Source of the DNA: Tetramitus jugosus
Lineage: Eukaryota > Heterolobosea > Eutetramitea > Acrasida > Vahlkampfiidae
Reading direction: 5' to 3'
Assembly: GCA_937625935.1 (NCBI GenBank)
Contig: OW569383.1
Location: 248,001-312,000 of the forward strand
DNA length: 64,000 bases
Under the pieces are notes generated by a model. It worked only from the letters and a program-made list of their open reading frames with translations. It was not told the origin of the DNA and ran no database searches. This document shows, piece after piece, positions 18,188 to 28,150 of this stretch (positions are counted from its first letter, which is position 1; every line of letters starts with the position of its first letter). The position numbers and the translations under genes are program-made.

Positions 18188-19816
18188 TTAGGGTCTTTCT
18201 TCGGCACAAAGGGCACATCGACATGTTATGTTGAAAGAATCCAATATCCGGCATCTGTCTTTGTAGCTCGCATCTGGAACACAATAAGACAAGGTAACTT
18301 CATCTCCCTTTTTAATCTGTGCTGAAGCTCGTACAAACATCATGTCACCGATCGTATGCTTGCGAGTGTTAGAGACACATGAGTGATTAAAGAAAGATGG
18401 CTCGATCCAGATACCACATCCCTCTTGATTCTTAGTGGTCGGTTCTAGTTCAAATGCATTAAAGGCAACGATAGCCCGGACTTTCTCAACATCCACTCCG
18501 ATACTTTTTACATCGGATAGACGGTCAGACATATCAATCCTCTCACCATCATATAGCTGATAAATGATTTCTTTCAATTGTGGTTCTGATTTTAAGCGTT
18601 GGGTTATCAGAGTGACCAATTCTGTTTGAGCATGATGATACATGGTTCTTCCTGACCAATCAAATGTCATAGATGAGATTTTGTCCCCATATGATATCTC
18701 AAATGCCTTGCTTGCCATTAGCAGAGTACCTTCTTCTATAGCTTCAGTAGCCACAAGTCCCATACCTTTTCCTTCAACATATTCTCTACGTAAGTGGGGA
18801 TGAGAAAAATCTGCATGATCAAGTCTAGGTGATTCCTTTGAAAGTGATTCTTCATGGATTTTCCTAAAATTATATGATCCAGATTGTTCTTGGATCGATT
18901 GTTTAGCAATGATTAACGATTGGAGAAACTCTTTGTTCTGAGGTGCTTTCCGAATTCCCCTTTGAAGAACAGCAACTTCTTCGTCGTACCTTTTCAATCC
19001 ATGAAGGGCCTTTGCTTTCCTATACATGGCTTTCAAGTCGTTAGGATCGATATCAAGTACTCTTTCAGCATCTGAAAGCGCATTGTACCATTGTCTCAAA
19101 TGGGCATATACCAAACTTCTATTTGACAGAATAACAACATGTTTGTCATCAATAGAAAGAGCTCTGTTGTATAATTCTATCGCTGAATCATAATCCTTAT
19201 TTTTGAAACACTCATTACCTTGTTGTTTAAGCTTCTCTACTTGATCGTTCATGGGTTCTGACGGGGAGTGACCCTCGAAAATTTCCTTCAAGAGAGGATC
19301 GTTCTCCTTCAGCAGACAAATATTGCATGGGTTGTCGCATCTGATAAGCCTCAATCCGTCTGTAGCAATCTTGTAATAGGGGTCCTTAATGATCAACATA
19401 GTTCCATTTGGAATTAAGTGACTCAAATCAGAACAAATTCCAGAATGGTGACTGTAGTTGTACAGAGAGAGCTTCTCGACTGCACCATTTCTATCTTCAA
19501 TAATCAAACTAATGGCTGTCATCTTGAATGGTTGTGCGATACTGCGACAAAGAAGATATCTTCCCTTGTGAACATGATTGAGCACTAACTCATCTATTGT
19601 AATTGGTTTCAGATCCTTGAAGTGGGTTGAGGAGGCACGTAACGCGTTGTTATCTGCGTTCGACATTTGAACTGAGTGTCTATTCTTGCCTAGTGCATAC
19701 TTGACAGACTCGAGTGCAGAGTAATGCTGCTTTAACATCTCCTTTTTACTGCTTCGTTCGCCCATTTTGGCGTAGTTCACAGTGAATTCCTGAATAAGCT
19801 TCTCAAAAGTTTTCAT
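18188..19816 (-). CDS. TPR-SET domain protein (lysine methyltransferase-like), possible in-frame extension to 18002
   Basis: A 542-residue protein. Residues about 190-310 carry three TPR repeats (EKLKQQGNECFKNKDYDSAI, AHLRQWYNALSDAERVLDID, AKALHGLKRYDEEVAVLQRG). Residues about 350-530 form a split SET domain: GKGMGLVATEAIEEGTLLMA, SFFNHSCVSNTR with the N-H-S-C cofactor motif, KGDEVTLSYC, and the post-SET CRCALC. This is the TPR-SET arrangement found in fungi, plants and protists; substrates are mostly unknown. The frame stops at TAA (18190-18188) four residues after the post-SET cysteines, and the same frame then stays open for 61 more codons to a TGA at 18002, so the natural C-terminus may be longer (see findings). 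It is divergent from nothing nearby; TOP2 lies upstream on the same strand. Confidence 0.85.
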   Translation of the reverse strand: MKTFEKLIQEFTVNYAKMGERSSKKEMLKQHYSALESVKYALGKNRHSVQMSNADNNALRASSTHFKDLKPITIDELVLNHVHKGRYLLCRSIAQPFKMTAISLIIEDRNGAVEKLSLYNYSHHSGICSDLSHLIPNGTMLIIKDPYYKIATDGLRLIRCDNPCNICLLKENDPLLKEIFEGHSPSEPMNDQVEKLKQQGNECFKNKDYDSAIELYNRALSIDDKHVVILSNRSLVYAHLRQWYNALSDAERVLDIDPNDLKAMYRKAKALHGLKRYDEEVAVLQRGIRKAPQNKEFLQSLIIAKQSIQEQSGSYNFRKIHEESLSKESPRLDHADFSHPHLRREYVEGKGMGLVATEAIEEGTLLMASKAFEISYGDKISSMTFDWSGRTMYHHAQTELVTLITQRLKSEPQLKEIIYQLYDGERIDMSDRLSDVKSIGVDVEKVRAIVAFNAFELEPTTKNQEGCGIWIEPSFFNHSCVSNTRKHTIGDMMFVRASAQIKKGDEVTLSYCVPDASYKDRCRILDSFNITCRCALCAEERP

Positions 19817-19965
19817 TCTTTTGTTTTTTTGTAGTTGATTGTTGTTCGAGACTGAAGTTTGCTTCTGAACTGGAAACGGACAATAATTGAATTGATGACG
19901 GGTCCTTCAAAAATCGAAGGAGGGGTAATTTATACCTTGTTTAAAATAAGATCAGACGGGCCCGT

Positions 19966-22900
19966 TTACAACACATAATTTTCCTTCAGGGAAACCAATG
20001 TTGACTCCAAGTGATTTAAATCCTCTAACCAAAGCATTTCAGCGGTCTTCGCAGCGAGTTCGTCGTAACGCTCTTGTTTCTCTGCAACTTGCTTTTGCAA
20101 TTTTTCTACATTCTCGATTGTTAAATTCCATACAGGTAGGTTGAGAACATATTGGAAGGAGTCATTGATTGGTGCTAATCCCAATTCATCTTTCAGATAA
20201 GCAATAATATCTTCACGCTTCTTGCTGGCAAATGTACTCAATGGGTTGTTCTTACCTCCACTATTTGTTGATGTGAAGTGCTTCAAGAATGTGAGCTTGT
20301 TGTTGAAGAGCTTTAGCTCTGATTGATACTGATCTAACATAAACTGTCTCCGCTTCTCATAATACTTGAGTCTTGTTGGATAAAATTGTTTCATGATATC
20401 CGTTACAGATGAGTACTGAGCAATGTGGCCCTCCTCGTCAAAAAGTGTCATATTATTCAATGAAACATGACTCTCTAGCTTTAGGAGTTTGTGCAGCAAT
20501 TTTTGGTTGATGCTATCAATAATTTCTTCAGATCCATTCGGAAAATGCTCTGCCTTTAGAACGATATCAAATCGAACGTTGACATCAGTGTGATGCTCTG
20601 AGAACTTCTTAATCATACTGTCATCACCAGAAGCTTGATTGACCAAGTAACTTTTGTAATCTTCTGTCCATTTGCCAAGGGGTAATTCCGTGATTGATAT
20701 TGTGTAGTCCTTATCATTCTTTTTCATGGGTAATAGATGAATAGTTCCAAAGGAACTGTATCGTTTCTTTTCATCATCATATTGAAGCTCGCCCGTGAAG
20801 TTTCTTGTCCAAATCTTAAGATCCTTGCAGCGCTTCTTATTGATCATATTTTTGAGATTTTGGACAATCTCTAGAGGATGGAATGTGGGAACACTCGTGC
20901 TCCAACCAGTACCCACTCCTTCTGAACCATTGACCAGAATCATAGGAATTATGGGAACAAAGAACTTTGGCTCAATTTGCATACCATCCTCTTCGTTGTA
21001 TTCGAGAATTGGATCGTCAGCCTCTGGGAAAATTTGACGTGTGATTGAGTTCAAACGAGTAAATATGTAACGAGAGCTGGCAGCATCCTTTCCTCCCTGA
21101 AGTCTCGTTCCGAACTGACCCGAAGGAAATAGTAGTGGAATGTTATTGCCACTTCCAACAAAATCCTGAGCCATGTTAACAATTGTAGAGTTGAGTGATG
21201 CTTCACCGTGATGATAAGCTGTCTTCTCGCCTACAAAGCCTGCTAACTGAGCTACTTTTATCTCACTATTCGAATTACTCTTTCTTTTGTTCATGATGGC
21301 GAACAGAACCTTGCGCTGACTAGGTTTCAATCCATCGACCAATGAGGGGATACTTCTTACATTGTCGTATTGAGAGAAGTGAACAAATTCTTTGTTGAAG
21401 AAGTGTGTCAGTGAAACCCGACCTTTGGAATGATCCACAAATTGATCACCTTCATTCTCTGACAGTAAGCGATAATTTGAGAGCCATTCTTTTCGTTTTT
21501 GGGCGTTGCTCCTGTGAAAGATCATCTCGATTAGATTATCGTCAGTAGCTTTCTTCTCATCAAAATCAAATATAATTCTGTGCTTTTCGTTGAGTTTGGA
21601 AAAGTATTCTTTCGCTTCGCTACCGGTACTGGTACCCAGACCCTTGTAGTATTTAATACTCCATTTGTTTGCTTCGTCAGTACCACTTTCCTCAATCAAC
21701 TTTGATCTCCACTGTTCATACTCAGCAATAGAAAAAAATGACAGAGTATTCTTTTGTTTGCTTGCTTTGATAAGTGGAGTGATAAACTCCTCAACAAATC
21801 CAGATCGCAATAAATTAGGATAAAAGTAATGCAAGAAATTGATAAATAATCCCTTAATGTGCGAACCATCATGATCTTGATCACACATGAGCATGACACG
21901 ACCATAACGAAGACCTTTCCTAACATCTCCATTCACATTGTCGCTATCTATATAATTTTCCAATCCCAGAATTTTCTTCAGATTTGCAATTTCGGCATTA
22001 TTCGATATTTGATCGATGGAAGCATCTCGCACGTTCAACAACTTTCCCTTCAATGGGAAAACACCAAATGTATCTCTTCCAATTACACTCAAGCCAGCAA
22101 CCGCCAGAGCCTTAGCAGAGTCACCCTCCGTTAAAATCAGTGTACACTTGTGAGAGTGAGGTCCGCCAGCCAAATTGGCGTCATCCAATTTCGGAATCAT
22201 CAGTCGTGTAGCAGTTTGGCTAGATGTCCTCGTTTTGCTTCTCATTTTTCTCTGTTGTCTAAACAGAGCGGTTGAGAGAATATCTTCGAGGATATCCGTT
22301 TTTTGAACAAATTGCTTGACAAGATCATCAATCTTTTTCTCGTTTTCAGCTCCACTGTGCACCATAAAGTGTTTGTTCATGAACTGGAAGCTCTTCGTTG
22401 TTAGTGTTTCTTTGGTTTGTGAGTCGAAAGATGGATTCTCGATCAAACAATTAGCAAATAATGATATCTGAGAGAGAATAAGCCTGAAGAATTGCGCTTC
22501 GTTGTTCGCTGAGTTTGTAGAATTCATCTCATGCTCTTTGAACAAGGCATGCTTCTTCACATGCTCCCAAACCTTTCTTGCAATAACAGATGATAAATGG
22601 GAAATGTGTGTTCCTCCATTGGATGTTGCGATACTGTTCACAAATGAAAAATGAACAAATTCATTCATTTCATGAGAATGACCCTTCATGGGCGAAGAGG
22701 AATGGAGTCCAACTGATGGACCCAATGCCAACTCTAAATTATGATTGATCTTCTTATAGGCAAACACTGTATCACTTGTCGCATCAACTTGCTCACTCTC
22801 ACGATAAAATAACTTGATGTAATCTTGGAAATTGGATACGGGAACGAGCTCATCATTTAAAAACACTTTCAATTTTGGATTACAGGCAGCCAAGTCATAC

Positions 22901-24099
22901 ACTCTTCTACGTAACAAGGCTAAAAAGTCCTCAATTTGCTCTTGATTCTCAAAACGAGCAAATTTGCTCAAATCTGGTTGAATCGATATCTCAATCGATC
23001 CATTACTATTGCTGTTGCTTTGGCCCTTGGTCTTACTTGAAACTAAAGGAGTGACCAGAGCCTCTGAACACTGACTCATATTATCGGACCATACTTGCTT
23101 ATAGTGCTTGTGATGCAACGGATCAACAATCTCAACAATAAACTGACAACTAAATATGTTGGCCAATTTGGCACCATAACCGTTTCGACCACCAGTGAAC
23201 TTGACCTCTGAATCATCAAAGTTTGAACCAGTCAACAAATGACCAAACACCAACTCTGGTACATAAATTTTCTCCGTTTTATGGATTTGAACCGGAATGG
23301 ATTTTCCATTGTTCCAAACATGAATCCAAAAATTGTGATTGTTATCCGTGTTTGACATTTCAAAACGCACTCGCAGTTCATTGGTGCCCGTTCCTGATCG
23401 ATTATGATTGTCCACTGCATTCACCAACAGTTCATCAATAATCTTGTACAGAGCAGGTGCATAGGATATGCTCTTGTTAATAATCGATTGTTGTGCAGAG
23501 GCAGTAGCAGTAGCAGTACTGGCAGTTGTAGTTGATTTTGTTCTTGTTGGTTTCGATAAGGACAATGAGGATAAAATAAAGGCATTGCGAGTGAAACGAT
23601 CCACAGATCCAACATAGGTATCCGGTCGATCCAACACATGTTGAATGGGTGATTTTTTTTGATAAATGTCTTCAATTGATTTTTGAGCACTATTATTATT
23701 ATTTGCAATGATAGTAGTAGGAGCACTCATGTGTTGTTCATCATCATCATTATCGGCAACAACAACCGCAGTTGCTGCCCTTTTCGTGCTTTTGACTACT
23801 ACATCAGTGTTTGATGTAGTTGTTGTTGATTTTTTGACTGCTCTTGTGGTTTTGGGTTTATTGGTGGTCGGTGATGCACGCAATGGATTGGTTGATTGTC
23901 GCAGTGAAAAATGAGTCATGTTATGAAATGATAAAGAAGAAGATGGTTGGTGTTGTAGTGATTGAGTGGTGTGGAGTCTGATGCGATGGAGAAGTGTCGC
24001 ACTGCTTCCATGACTACTCTTTGATTGCAACAATCGTTTCATGTTGTTTTTTTTGATGGTGTTGATTCTTTTTCTTTGATGGTGTGGAAAGTCGTGCAA
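19966..24099 (-). CDS. TOP2: DNA topoisomerase II (type IIA), probably mitochondrial
   Basis: A 1377-residue type IIA topoisomerase. GHKL ATPase motifs: KIIDELLVNAVDNHNR (about 225) and GGRNGYGAKLANIF (about 310). TOPRIM: LILTEGDSAKALAVAGL with the catalytic Glu (about 655) and LMCDQDHDGSHIKG with the metal-binding Asp residues (about 733), then YYKGLGTSTGSEAKEYF. Breakage-reunion: VDGLKPSQRKVLFA and the active-site Tyr in SSRYIFTRL (about 1010). It relaxes and decatenates DNA by ATP-driven double-strand passage. The first 145 residues are basic, Ser/Thr-rich and free of acids early on (MKRLLQSKSSHGSSATLLHR), which suits import into mitochondria; the second Met (residue 20) is a likely alternative start. 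The charged C-terminal tail of nuclear enzymes is missing, as in organellar forms. No intron. Confidence 0.93.
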   Translation of the reverse strand: MHDFPHHQRKRINTIKKNNMKRLLQSKSSHGSSATLLHRIRLHTTQSLQHQPSSSLSFHNMTHFSLRQSTNPLRASPTTNKPKTTRAVKKSTTTTSNTDVVVKSTKRAATAVVVADNDDDEQHMSAPTTIIANNNNSAQKSIEDIYQKKSPIQHVLDRPDTYVGSVDRFTRNAFILSSLSLSKPTRTKSTTTASTATATASAQQSIINKSISYAPALYKIIDELLVNAVDNHNRSGTGTNELRVRFEMSNTDNNHNFWIHVWNNGKSIPVQIHKTEKIYVPELVFGHLLTGSNFDDSEVKFTGGRNGYGAKLANIFSCQFIVEIVDPLHHKHYKQVWSDNMSQCSEALVTPLVSSKTKGQSNSNSNGSIEISIQPDLSKFARFENQEQIEDFLALLRRRVYDLAACNPKLKVFLNDELVPVSNFQDYIKLFYRESEQVDATSDTVFAYKKINHNLELALGPSVGLHSSSPMKGHSHEMNEFVHFSFVNSIATSNGGTHISHLSSVIARKVWEHVKKHALFKEHEMNSTNSANNEAQFFRLILSQISLFANCLIENPSFDSQTKETLTTKSFQFMNKHFMVHSGAENEKKIDDLVKQFVQKTDILEDILSTALFRQQRKMRSKTRTSSQTATRLMIPKLDDANLAGGPHSHKCTLILTEGDSAKALAVAGLSVIGRDTFGVFPLKGKLLNVRDASIDQISNNAEIANLKKILGLENYIDSDNVNGDVRKGLRYGRVMLMCDQDHDGSHIKGLFINFLHYFYPNLLRSGFVEEFITPLIKASKQKNTLSFFSIAEYEQWRSKLIEESGTDEANKWSIKYYKGLGTSTGSEAKEYFSKLNEKHRIIFDFDEKKATDDNLIEMIFHRSNAQKRKEWLSNYRLLSENEGDQFVDHSKGRVSLTHFFNKEFVHFSQYDNVRSIPSLVDGLKPSQRKVLFAIMNKRKSNSNSEIKVAQLAGFVGEKTAYHHGEASLNSTIVNMAQDFVGSGNNIPLLFPSGQFGTRLQGGKDAASSRYIFTRLNSITRQIFPEADDPILEYNEEDGMQIEPKFFVPIIPMILVNGSEGVGTGWSTSVPTFHPLEIVQNLKNMINKKRCKDLKIWTRNFTGELQYDDEKKRYSSFGTIHLLPMKKNDKDYTISITELPLGKWTEDYKSYLVNQASGDDSMIKKFSEHHTDVNVRFDIVLKAEHFPNGSEEIIDSINQKLLHKLLKLESHVSLNNMTLFDEEGHIAQYSSVTDIMKQFYPTRLKYYEKRRQFMLDQYQSELKLFNNKLTFLKHFTSTNSGGKNNPLSTFASKKREDIIAYLKDELGLAPINDSFQYVLNLPVWNLTIENVEKLQKQVAEKQERYDELAAKTAEMLWLEDLNHLESTLVSLKENYVL

Positions 24100-24186
24100 A
24101 AAATTGAACTGTCCTCACAGAGCGAAATGCTTTTCGAATCCACGATGGATTGAGAACCTGAGTCGAGCGAAACTCTAGGCAATAGT

Positions 24187-25146
24187 TTACACGTTATTTA
24201 CATAGTCGAGAGCCGTTTTCCAAAACGAGTCTCTTATCTGTACATCAATACCAGCAATCAACAGTGCTTGCTGTATCAGTTGAACACTAGAATTCTGTCT
24301 GCTTCCACCACTGCCACCACCTCCACCACCAGCCAACAATGAAAATCTTTTACTAATGGAGCTAAAGTTGTGAATAAACAAATGATGGAGCGCTGTTCTT
24401 CCCTTGTGATCCTGAAGGTTCAAATTAGGTTTTCCCTTGAGCAGAGCTTGCACTGAACTAAAGTTCATATTGGCACAGGCGTACATGAGAGCTGTTGTGC
24501 CTTCAGAGTCTTGTGCGTCGATATCAATGCCACTCACAGCACTACTGCCTTGATTGTTGTTATTGTTGGCAAACAACAGGGAAACAACAATGACTGAATA
24601 CCCTCTTTCAGCAGCAAACATGAGAGCATTCTTCTTGTCCATGTAGGTGCAAGAGTTGACTGATAAGTTCTTGAATGATAGGAGACGATTGGCCAAATGG
24701 AAATGACCCTTTATGATACATAGTATGAGTGGTGTTTGTCCAATGTAGTTTGGACGGTTGATTACTTCAGTCGTAATGTCATAGCTTGTTGTTGTTGTTG
24801 TGGTAGCATTTGTGTTGCTGCTGGAGCTATTGTCTGTTCCTGTGGCTTGTGGTTGCTGTTGAAAATTCTGTGTATTGTTGGTTGATGTTGCTGTAGACGC
24901 ATTTTTGGCGGCAGAATCAAGCGCAAAAAGTTCTTCCAAGACACGCAAAAAAAATTCTTCGTTTCCAAATGTGCACGCCAAGATGAGTTGTTGATGTAAT
25001 AGTTCATCTGGTGAGGAAAATATTTGTTTAGGTCGTTTTATATCGTAGGGTGTCTGGGTGAGCATTCTTCTGTGTTCGTTGTTGCTTCTCTTTGAGGTTG
25101 ATTGGTGCCGAAATTTGATCGGATTTTTTATGAACCAAAAATACAA
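24187..25146 (-). CDS. Ankyrin-repeat protein
   Basis: A 319-residue protein, or 292 residues if the second ATG (25065) is used, which fits better because the preceding 27 residues are basic and lie in promoter-like sequence. Ankyrin helices are clear: GQTPLILCIIKGHFHLANRL, KKNALMFAAERGYSVIVVSL, GTTALMYACANMNFSSVQAL, GRTALHHLFIHNFSSI. A Ser/Thr/Asn-rich insertion (about 85-125) separates an N-terminal helical pair (LHQQLILACTFGNEEFFLRV) from the repeats, and a poly-Gly segment lies at about 276-283. Ankyrin repeats bind protein partners; no catalytic domain is present and the partner is unknown. Confidence 0.8.
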   Translation of the reverse strand: MYFWFIKNPIKFRHQSTSKRSNNEHRRMLTQTPYDIKRPKQIFSSPDELLHQQLILACTFGNEEFFLRVLEELFALDSAAKNASTATSTNNTQNFQQQPQATGTDNSSSSNTNATTTTTTSYDITTEVINRPNYIGQTPLILCIIKGHFHLANRLLSFKNLSVNSCTYMDKKNALMFAAERGYSVIVVSLLFANNNNNQGSSAVSGIDIDAQDSEGTTALMYACANMNFSSVQALLKGKPNLNLQDHKGRTALHHLFIHNFSSISKRFSLLAGGGGGGSGGSRQNSSVQLIQQALLIAGIDVQIRDSFWKTALDYVNNV

Positions 25147-25469
25147 AAATTTACGATGTTTTCAGTCCTCTGGACTTTGTTTTTTTCTCTCTCAGGTAGG
25201 CGTTCAAAAACCTGTGGGTCTTGTTCACTAAGACAACACAGCTATCTCTTGGTTTTAGAGAGTCTCATTTTTGTGTATGGTTCGGAATGATTCGTCCAGC
25301 TGTCATCACACGTCAAGACAAAGATGAATAAAAAGGATTCCACCACATTGTGCATGGTAATTTTTGGTTGTGAAGATGAAGGCCCACTCCAAAAAACAGT
25401 GCAGAAGACCAGAAAAGCTTTTCCACAATATCCAACAAGAAACCGTAAGAAGAAGTCATCTTTGTTCCA

Positions 25470-26868
25470 ATGACAGAACAATCACAAACAGTAACAGCAC
25501 CTGCCGTTCTTCGAGTCTTTATCGAAAAGGCTTACAACTTGTCCAAATCTTCAGATTGCTTTTGCAAGGTGCGCTTGCTTCAATCTGAACCAACAGCAAC
25601 AGGCGATCAACCGTCGATCGTCATTGGCGAAAAGCAAAAAACAAAGACTGTGAAAAAATCAGGCGACCCTGTTTGGGATGAAGAGCTACAACTGATTGTG
25701 CCTTCATCGACTGTGCTTTCTTCACTTCGTTTAGAGATACGACTGTTTGAGGAGAGAGTATTGAGAAGGAGTGCTCTGATTGACACTGTGAGCTTCTCTC
25801 TCGATCGTCTTTACTATGGTGACAGCGTTAAAAGTAAGTGACGAGCAAGCTCGAGTTTAGAGTTTTGCCTATTTGTCATCATAGGATCACTGTTGGTACT
25901 TACACATGTATTTTTTAATTCATTGTGCAGAGGTGTTTTCAATTGAAGGTCAAAAAAATTTAGTAGGTCAACTGTATGTGAAATTCACAGCAGAAAACTT
26001 TGGGAGACCATTGCCCAGTGTACAGGAGCGAGCACAAACCACAACCAAGAGAATTCATTTGACAAAAGCATGTGAGTTGTTCAAGGTTCCACTCACGGGC
26101 AATCTAGTGAAAGATTACAAGGAGTTGCGCGCTAGGATTCACCAGTGGCGACTCACACAGGTCACCATGGAGAATGTTGCTTCATTGACGTTTCATTATT
26201 ATGACAGCGGAGCTAAGGGCCATTTGTTGGTTAGTGATTTAACACGGATGGCACAACACATCTTGTCCTTCTTGACCAGTAATTCATCTGGTAACTTGTT
26301 GAGCAGCAATACGAAGCGATTGATGCAGAAATGGGAGAAGCACAAGGAGGATCATTTGATCGAGTATTATAACAAGCAAGAGTTTATTGGCATTGCCAGT
26401 GATATACTGAAGCAAGAACATTTTTTGAACAAGGCACCCATCACGAAAATCGTAGATCGAAGCGAGAGCCAAAAGTTTAATGAGATGGCACTCACTGTGC
26501 TCGGTGTCTTGGGATTTGAGAAATCGAGTACATCGATTGACATGTACAATGAATCGATGATTGATTCACAGACTGGCGTAAAACCATTCCACATTGCAGC
26601 CTATCTCTGTCCTCAGGAGCGGCCACTGTTCCAATCCAATCTGGCTCAACTGTTTTTTGATTTTTATCATCTGAGTCGAGTGGACGATGATGGAACAGAT
26701 ATCGATAATCCAAGCCATTGGAGAATGACACCACACGATTTTCAAACTTTCCTTGGACATACGGACAACAAGATGAAGAATATTCTTGTGAAGAGTGTTT
26801 GGGAAAGCTATGCTCTGGGTGATTTTAGAACGGAGTTTGTGAAGCTTGAGGAGTTAAATTTTGGATGA
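25470..26868 (+). CDS. C2-domain protein, two exons (25470-25833, 25931-26868)
   Basis: Two frames join through a 97-nt intron, 25834-25930, with a GTAAGT donor and a TGTGCAG acceptor. Splicing leaves frame intact (exon 1 ends one base into a Lys codon) and gives 433 residues. Residues about 10-120 form a C2 domain (VLRVFIEKAYNLSKSSDCFC, KTKTVKKSGDPVWDEELQLI, LRLEIRLFEE), but the usual set of Asp ligands is incomplete, so calcium binding is uncertain. The remaining 310 residues are helical and acidic, with possible degenerate EF-hand-like segments (YYDSGAKGHLLVSDLTRM; RVDDDGTDIDNPSHW). Role unknown; C2 domains generally bind membranes or proteins. Confidence 0.8.
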
Positions 26869-27238
26869 TGAACTCAGAGTGCTAACGTGCCAATATGGCA
26901 ATAAAGAAGGCTCGATAGAGCGCAACGGCCATACCAATCACATCGTGCTCGACAATGCTCAAAAGTATTGCGTTTAGTTGTATTTAAAGTTTTTGCAACA
27001 AAGAGATGAAGGCAAAACGACATCTTTGAGATTGTTGCTTGTCGGATTGTCTCCAAAATGTAGGAGGATAGAGGATATACAATTACCACAAAAACCATTC
27101 AACAATTATGAAAGTTTACAATTCTGTGAAGGAGTTGTACTAGAGATTTTTTTTCTCTAAAAAAAAAAATAAAAAAAAAAAGATAGAAACTGTAAAACAA
27201 TTAACGCTTTATTTGGCGGCTAAATAAACCTCGGTGGT
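26869..27238. other. Convergent intergenic region with A-rich tract
   Basis: A 370-bp region between the 3' ends of the C2 gene (plus) and the T5orf172 gene (minus). At 27143-27182 there is a T-run followed by two A-runs, possibly a scar of a retroposed sequence. No gene is supported. Confidence 0.4.
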
Positions 27239-27922
27239 CTACCTCAACATCATGGAGTTAAGGAAGTCAACTACCTGAGCCCTCGTTTTATTAATGACCC
27301 AACCATTTAATGTTGTAGCTTTGAGATCCTCCTTCACTGATTCTACTGTTGTATCCTTCAACAGAAGACCCACATTGTATGCGTCGAGTATACAATGAGT
27401 GTGAAGACTGCTGGCGAGGAACTCTTCGAACCATGATCGCGGAGACTCAGTAAAGTACAACAACACTCTCTCAAGACCAGGAACCGAGACAACCATAAGA
27501 TGAGGATGTTGTGGCAATGAGACCTGTGGCACTTGATTCACAAAAATGGAGAAGTACCTCGATCGAACAGGTACCAAAGCATTGCTATCCAATTGCATTC
27601 CAAAGCAATGTTTCAAGCACCAGATTGCCTCCTCTATATTGGTGTCAAACACTTCCCCAGCAATTAGCCTGTTACGCAACCAACTGTGAATGAAACGTTC
27701 CCAAGCAACACAATTATTTACAACAAACACATCCAAGACCACATCCAAGACCAGCACCTTGGTCAACAACTTCCTCAGCCTATTGTACATATCTGTACTT
27801 TGACCTATTTTAGCACCACGAACCTCGCGGGATGACAACACATAGATACACTGTCCAATCTCACGAAGATCATTTTTAGAGATTTGATTCTCTCCATTGA
27901 TTGTAATAGCACAACTAATCAT
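27239..27922 (-). CDS. GIY-YIG/T5orf172-like protein
   Basis: A 227-residue protein. Residues about 25-60 read CIYVLSSREVRGAKIGQSTD followed by NRLRKLL, and about 78-100 read WERFIHSWLRNRLIAGEVFD. This is the pattern of the T5orf172/MUG113 branch of the GIY-YIG nuclease fold (Y-V-L, K-I-G-x-T/S, R-L, E-x-x-I-H, G-E-x-F). These domains sit in phage, giant virus, fungal and mobile-element proteins. The GIY tyrosine positions are partly degenerate, so catalysis is uncertain. The remaining 115 residues are not recognised. It is transcribed divergently from a reverse transcriptase gene 228 bp away, which suggests that the two belong to one mobile unit (inference). Confidence 0.55.
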   Translation of the reverse strand: MISCAITINGENQISKNDLREIGQCIYVLSSREVRGAKIGQSTDMYNRLRKLLTKVLVLDVVLDVFVVNNCVAWERFIHSWLRNRLIAGEVFDTNIEEAIWCLKHCFGMQLDSNALVPVRSRYFSIFVNQVPQVSLPQHPHLMVVSVPGLERVLLYFTESPRSWFEEFLASSLHTHCILDAYNVGLLLKDTTVESVKEDLKATTLNGWVINKTRAQVVDFLNSMMLR

Positions 27923-28150
27923 AAAACGAAAAACAACAAAGAAAGAAGTGGTTAAGTTTGAGTGCTTGCAATTGCATGAGATTTTTTTTTTGTGTGTCTA
28001 TTTATTGTTTGTATGATGGCTGTTGATGGATTGTAATAGTTTGTAATAGATTGTAATAAGGTTGATGGGTGTTAGATGGGTTAATAAGGTGGACTTTTTG
28101 GACTAGAATAACAGGATCTCAAAAAGCAATCACAAAGTATACTACACTAG

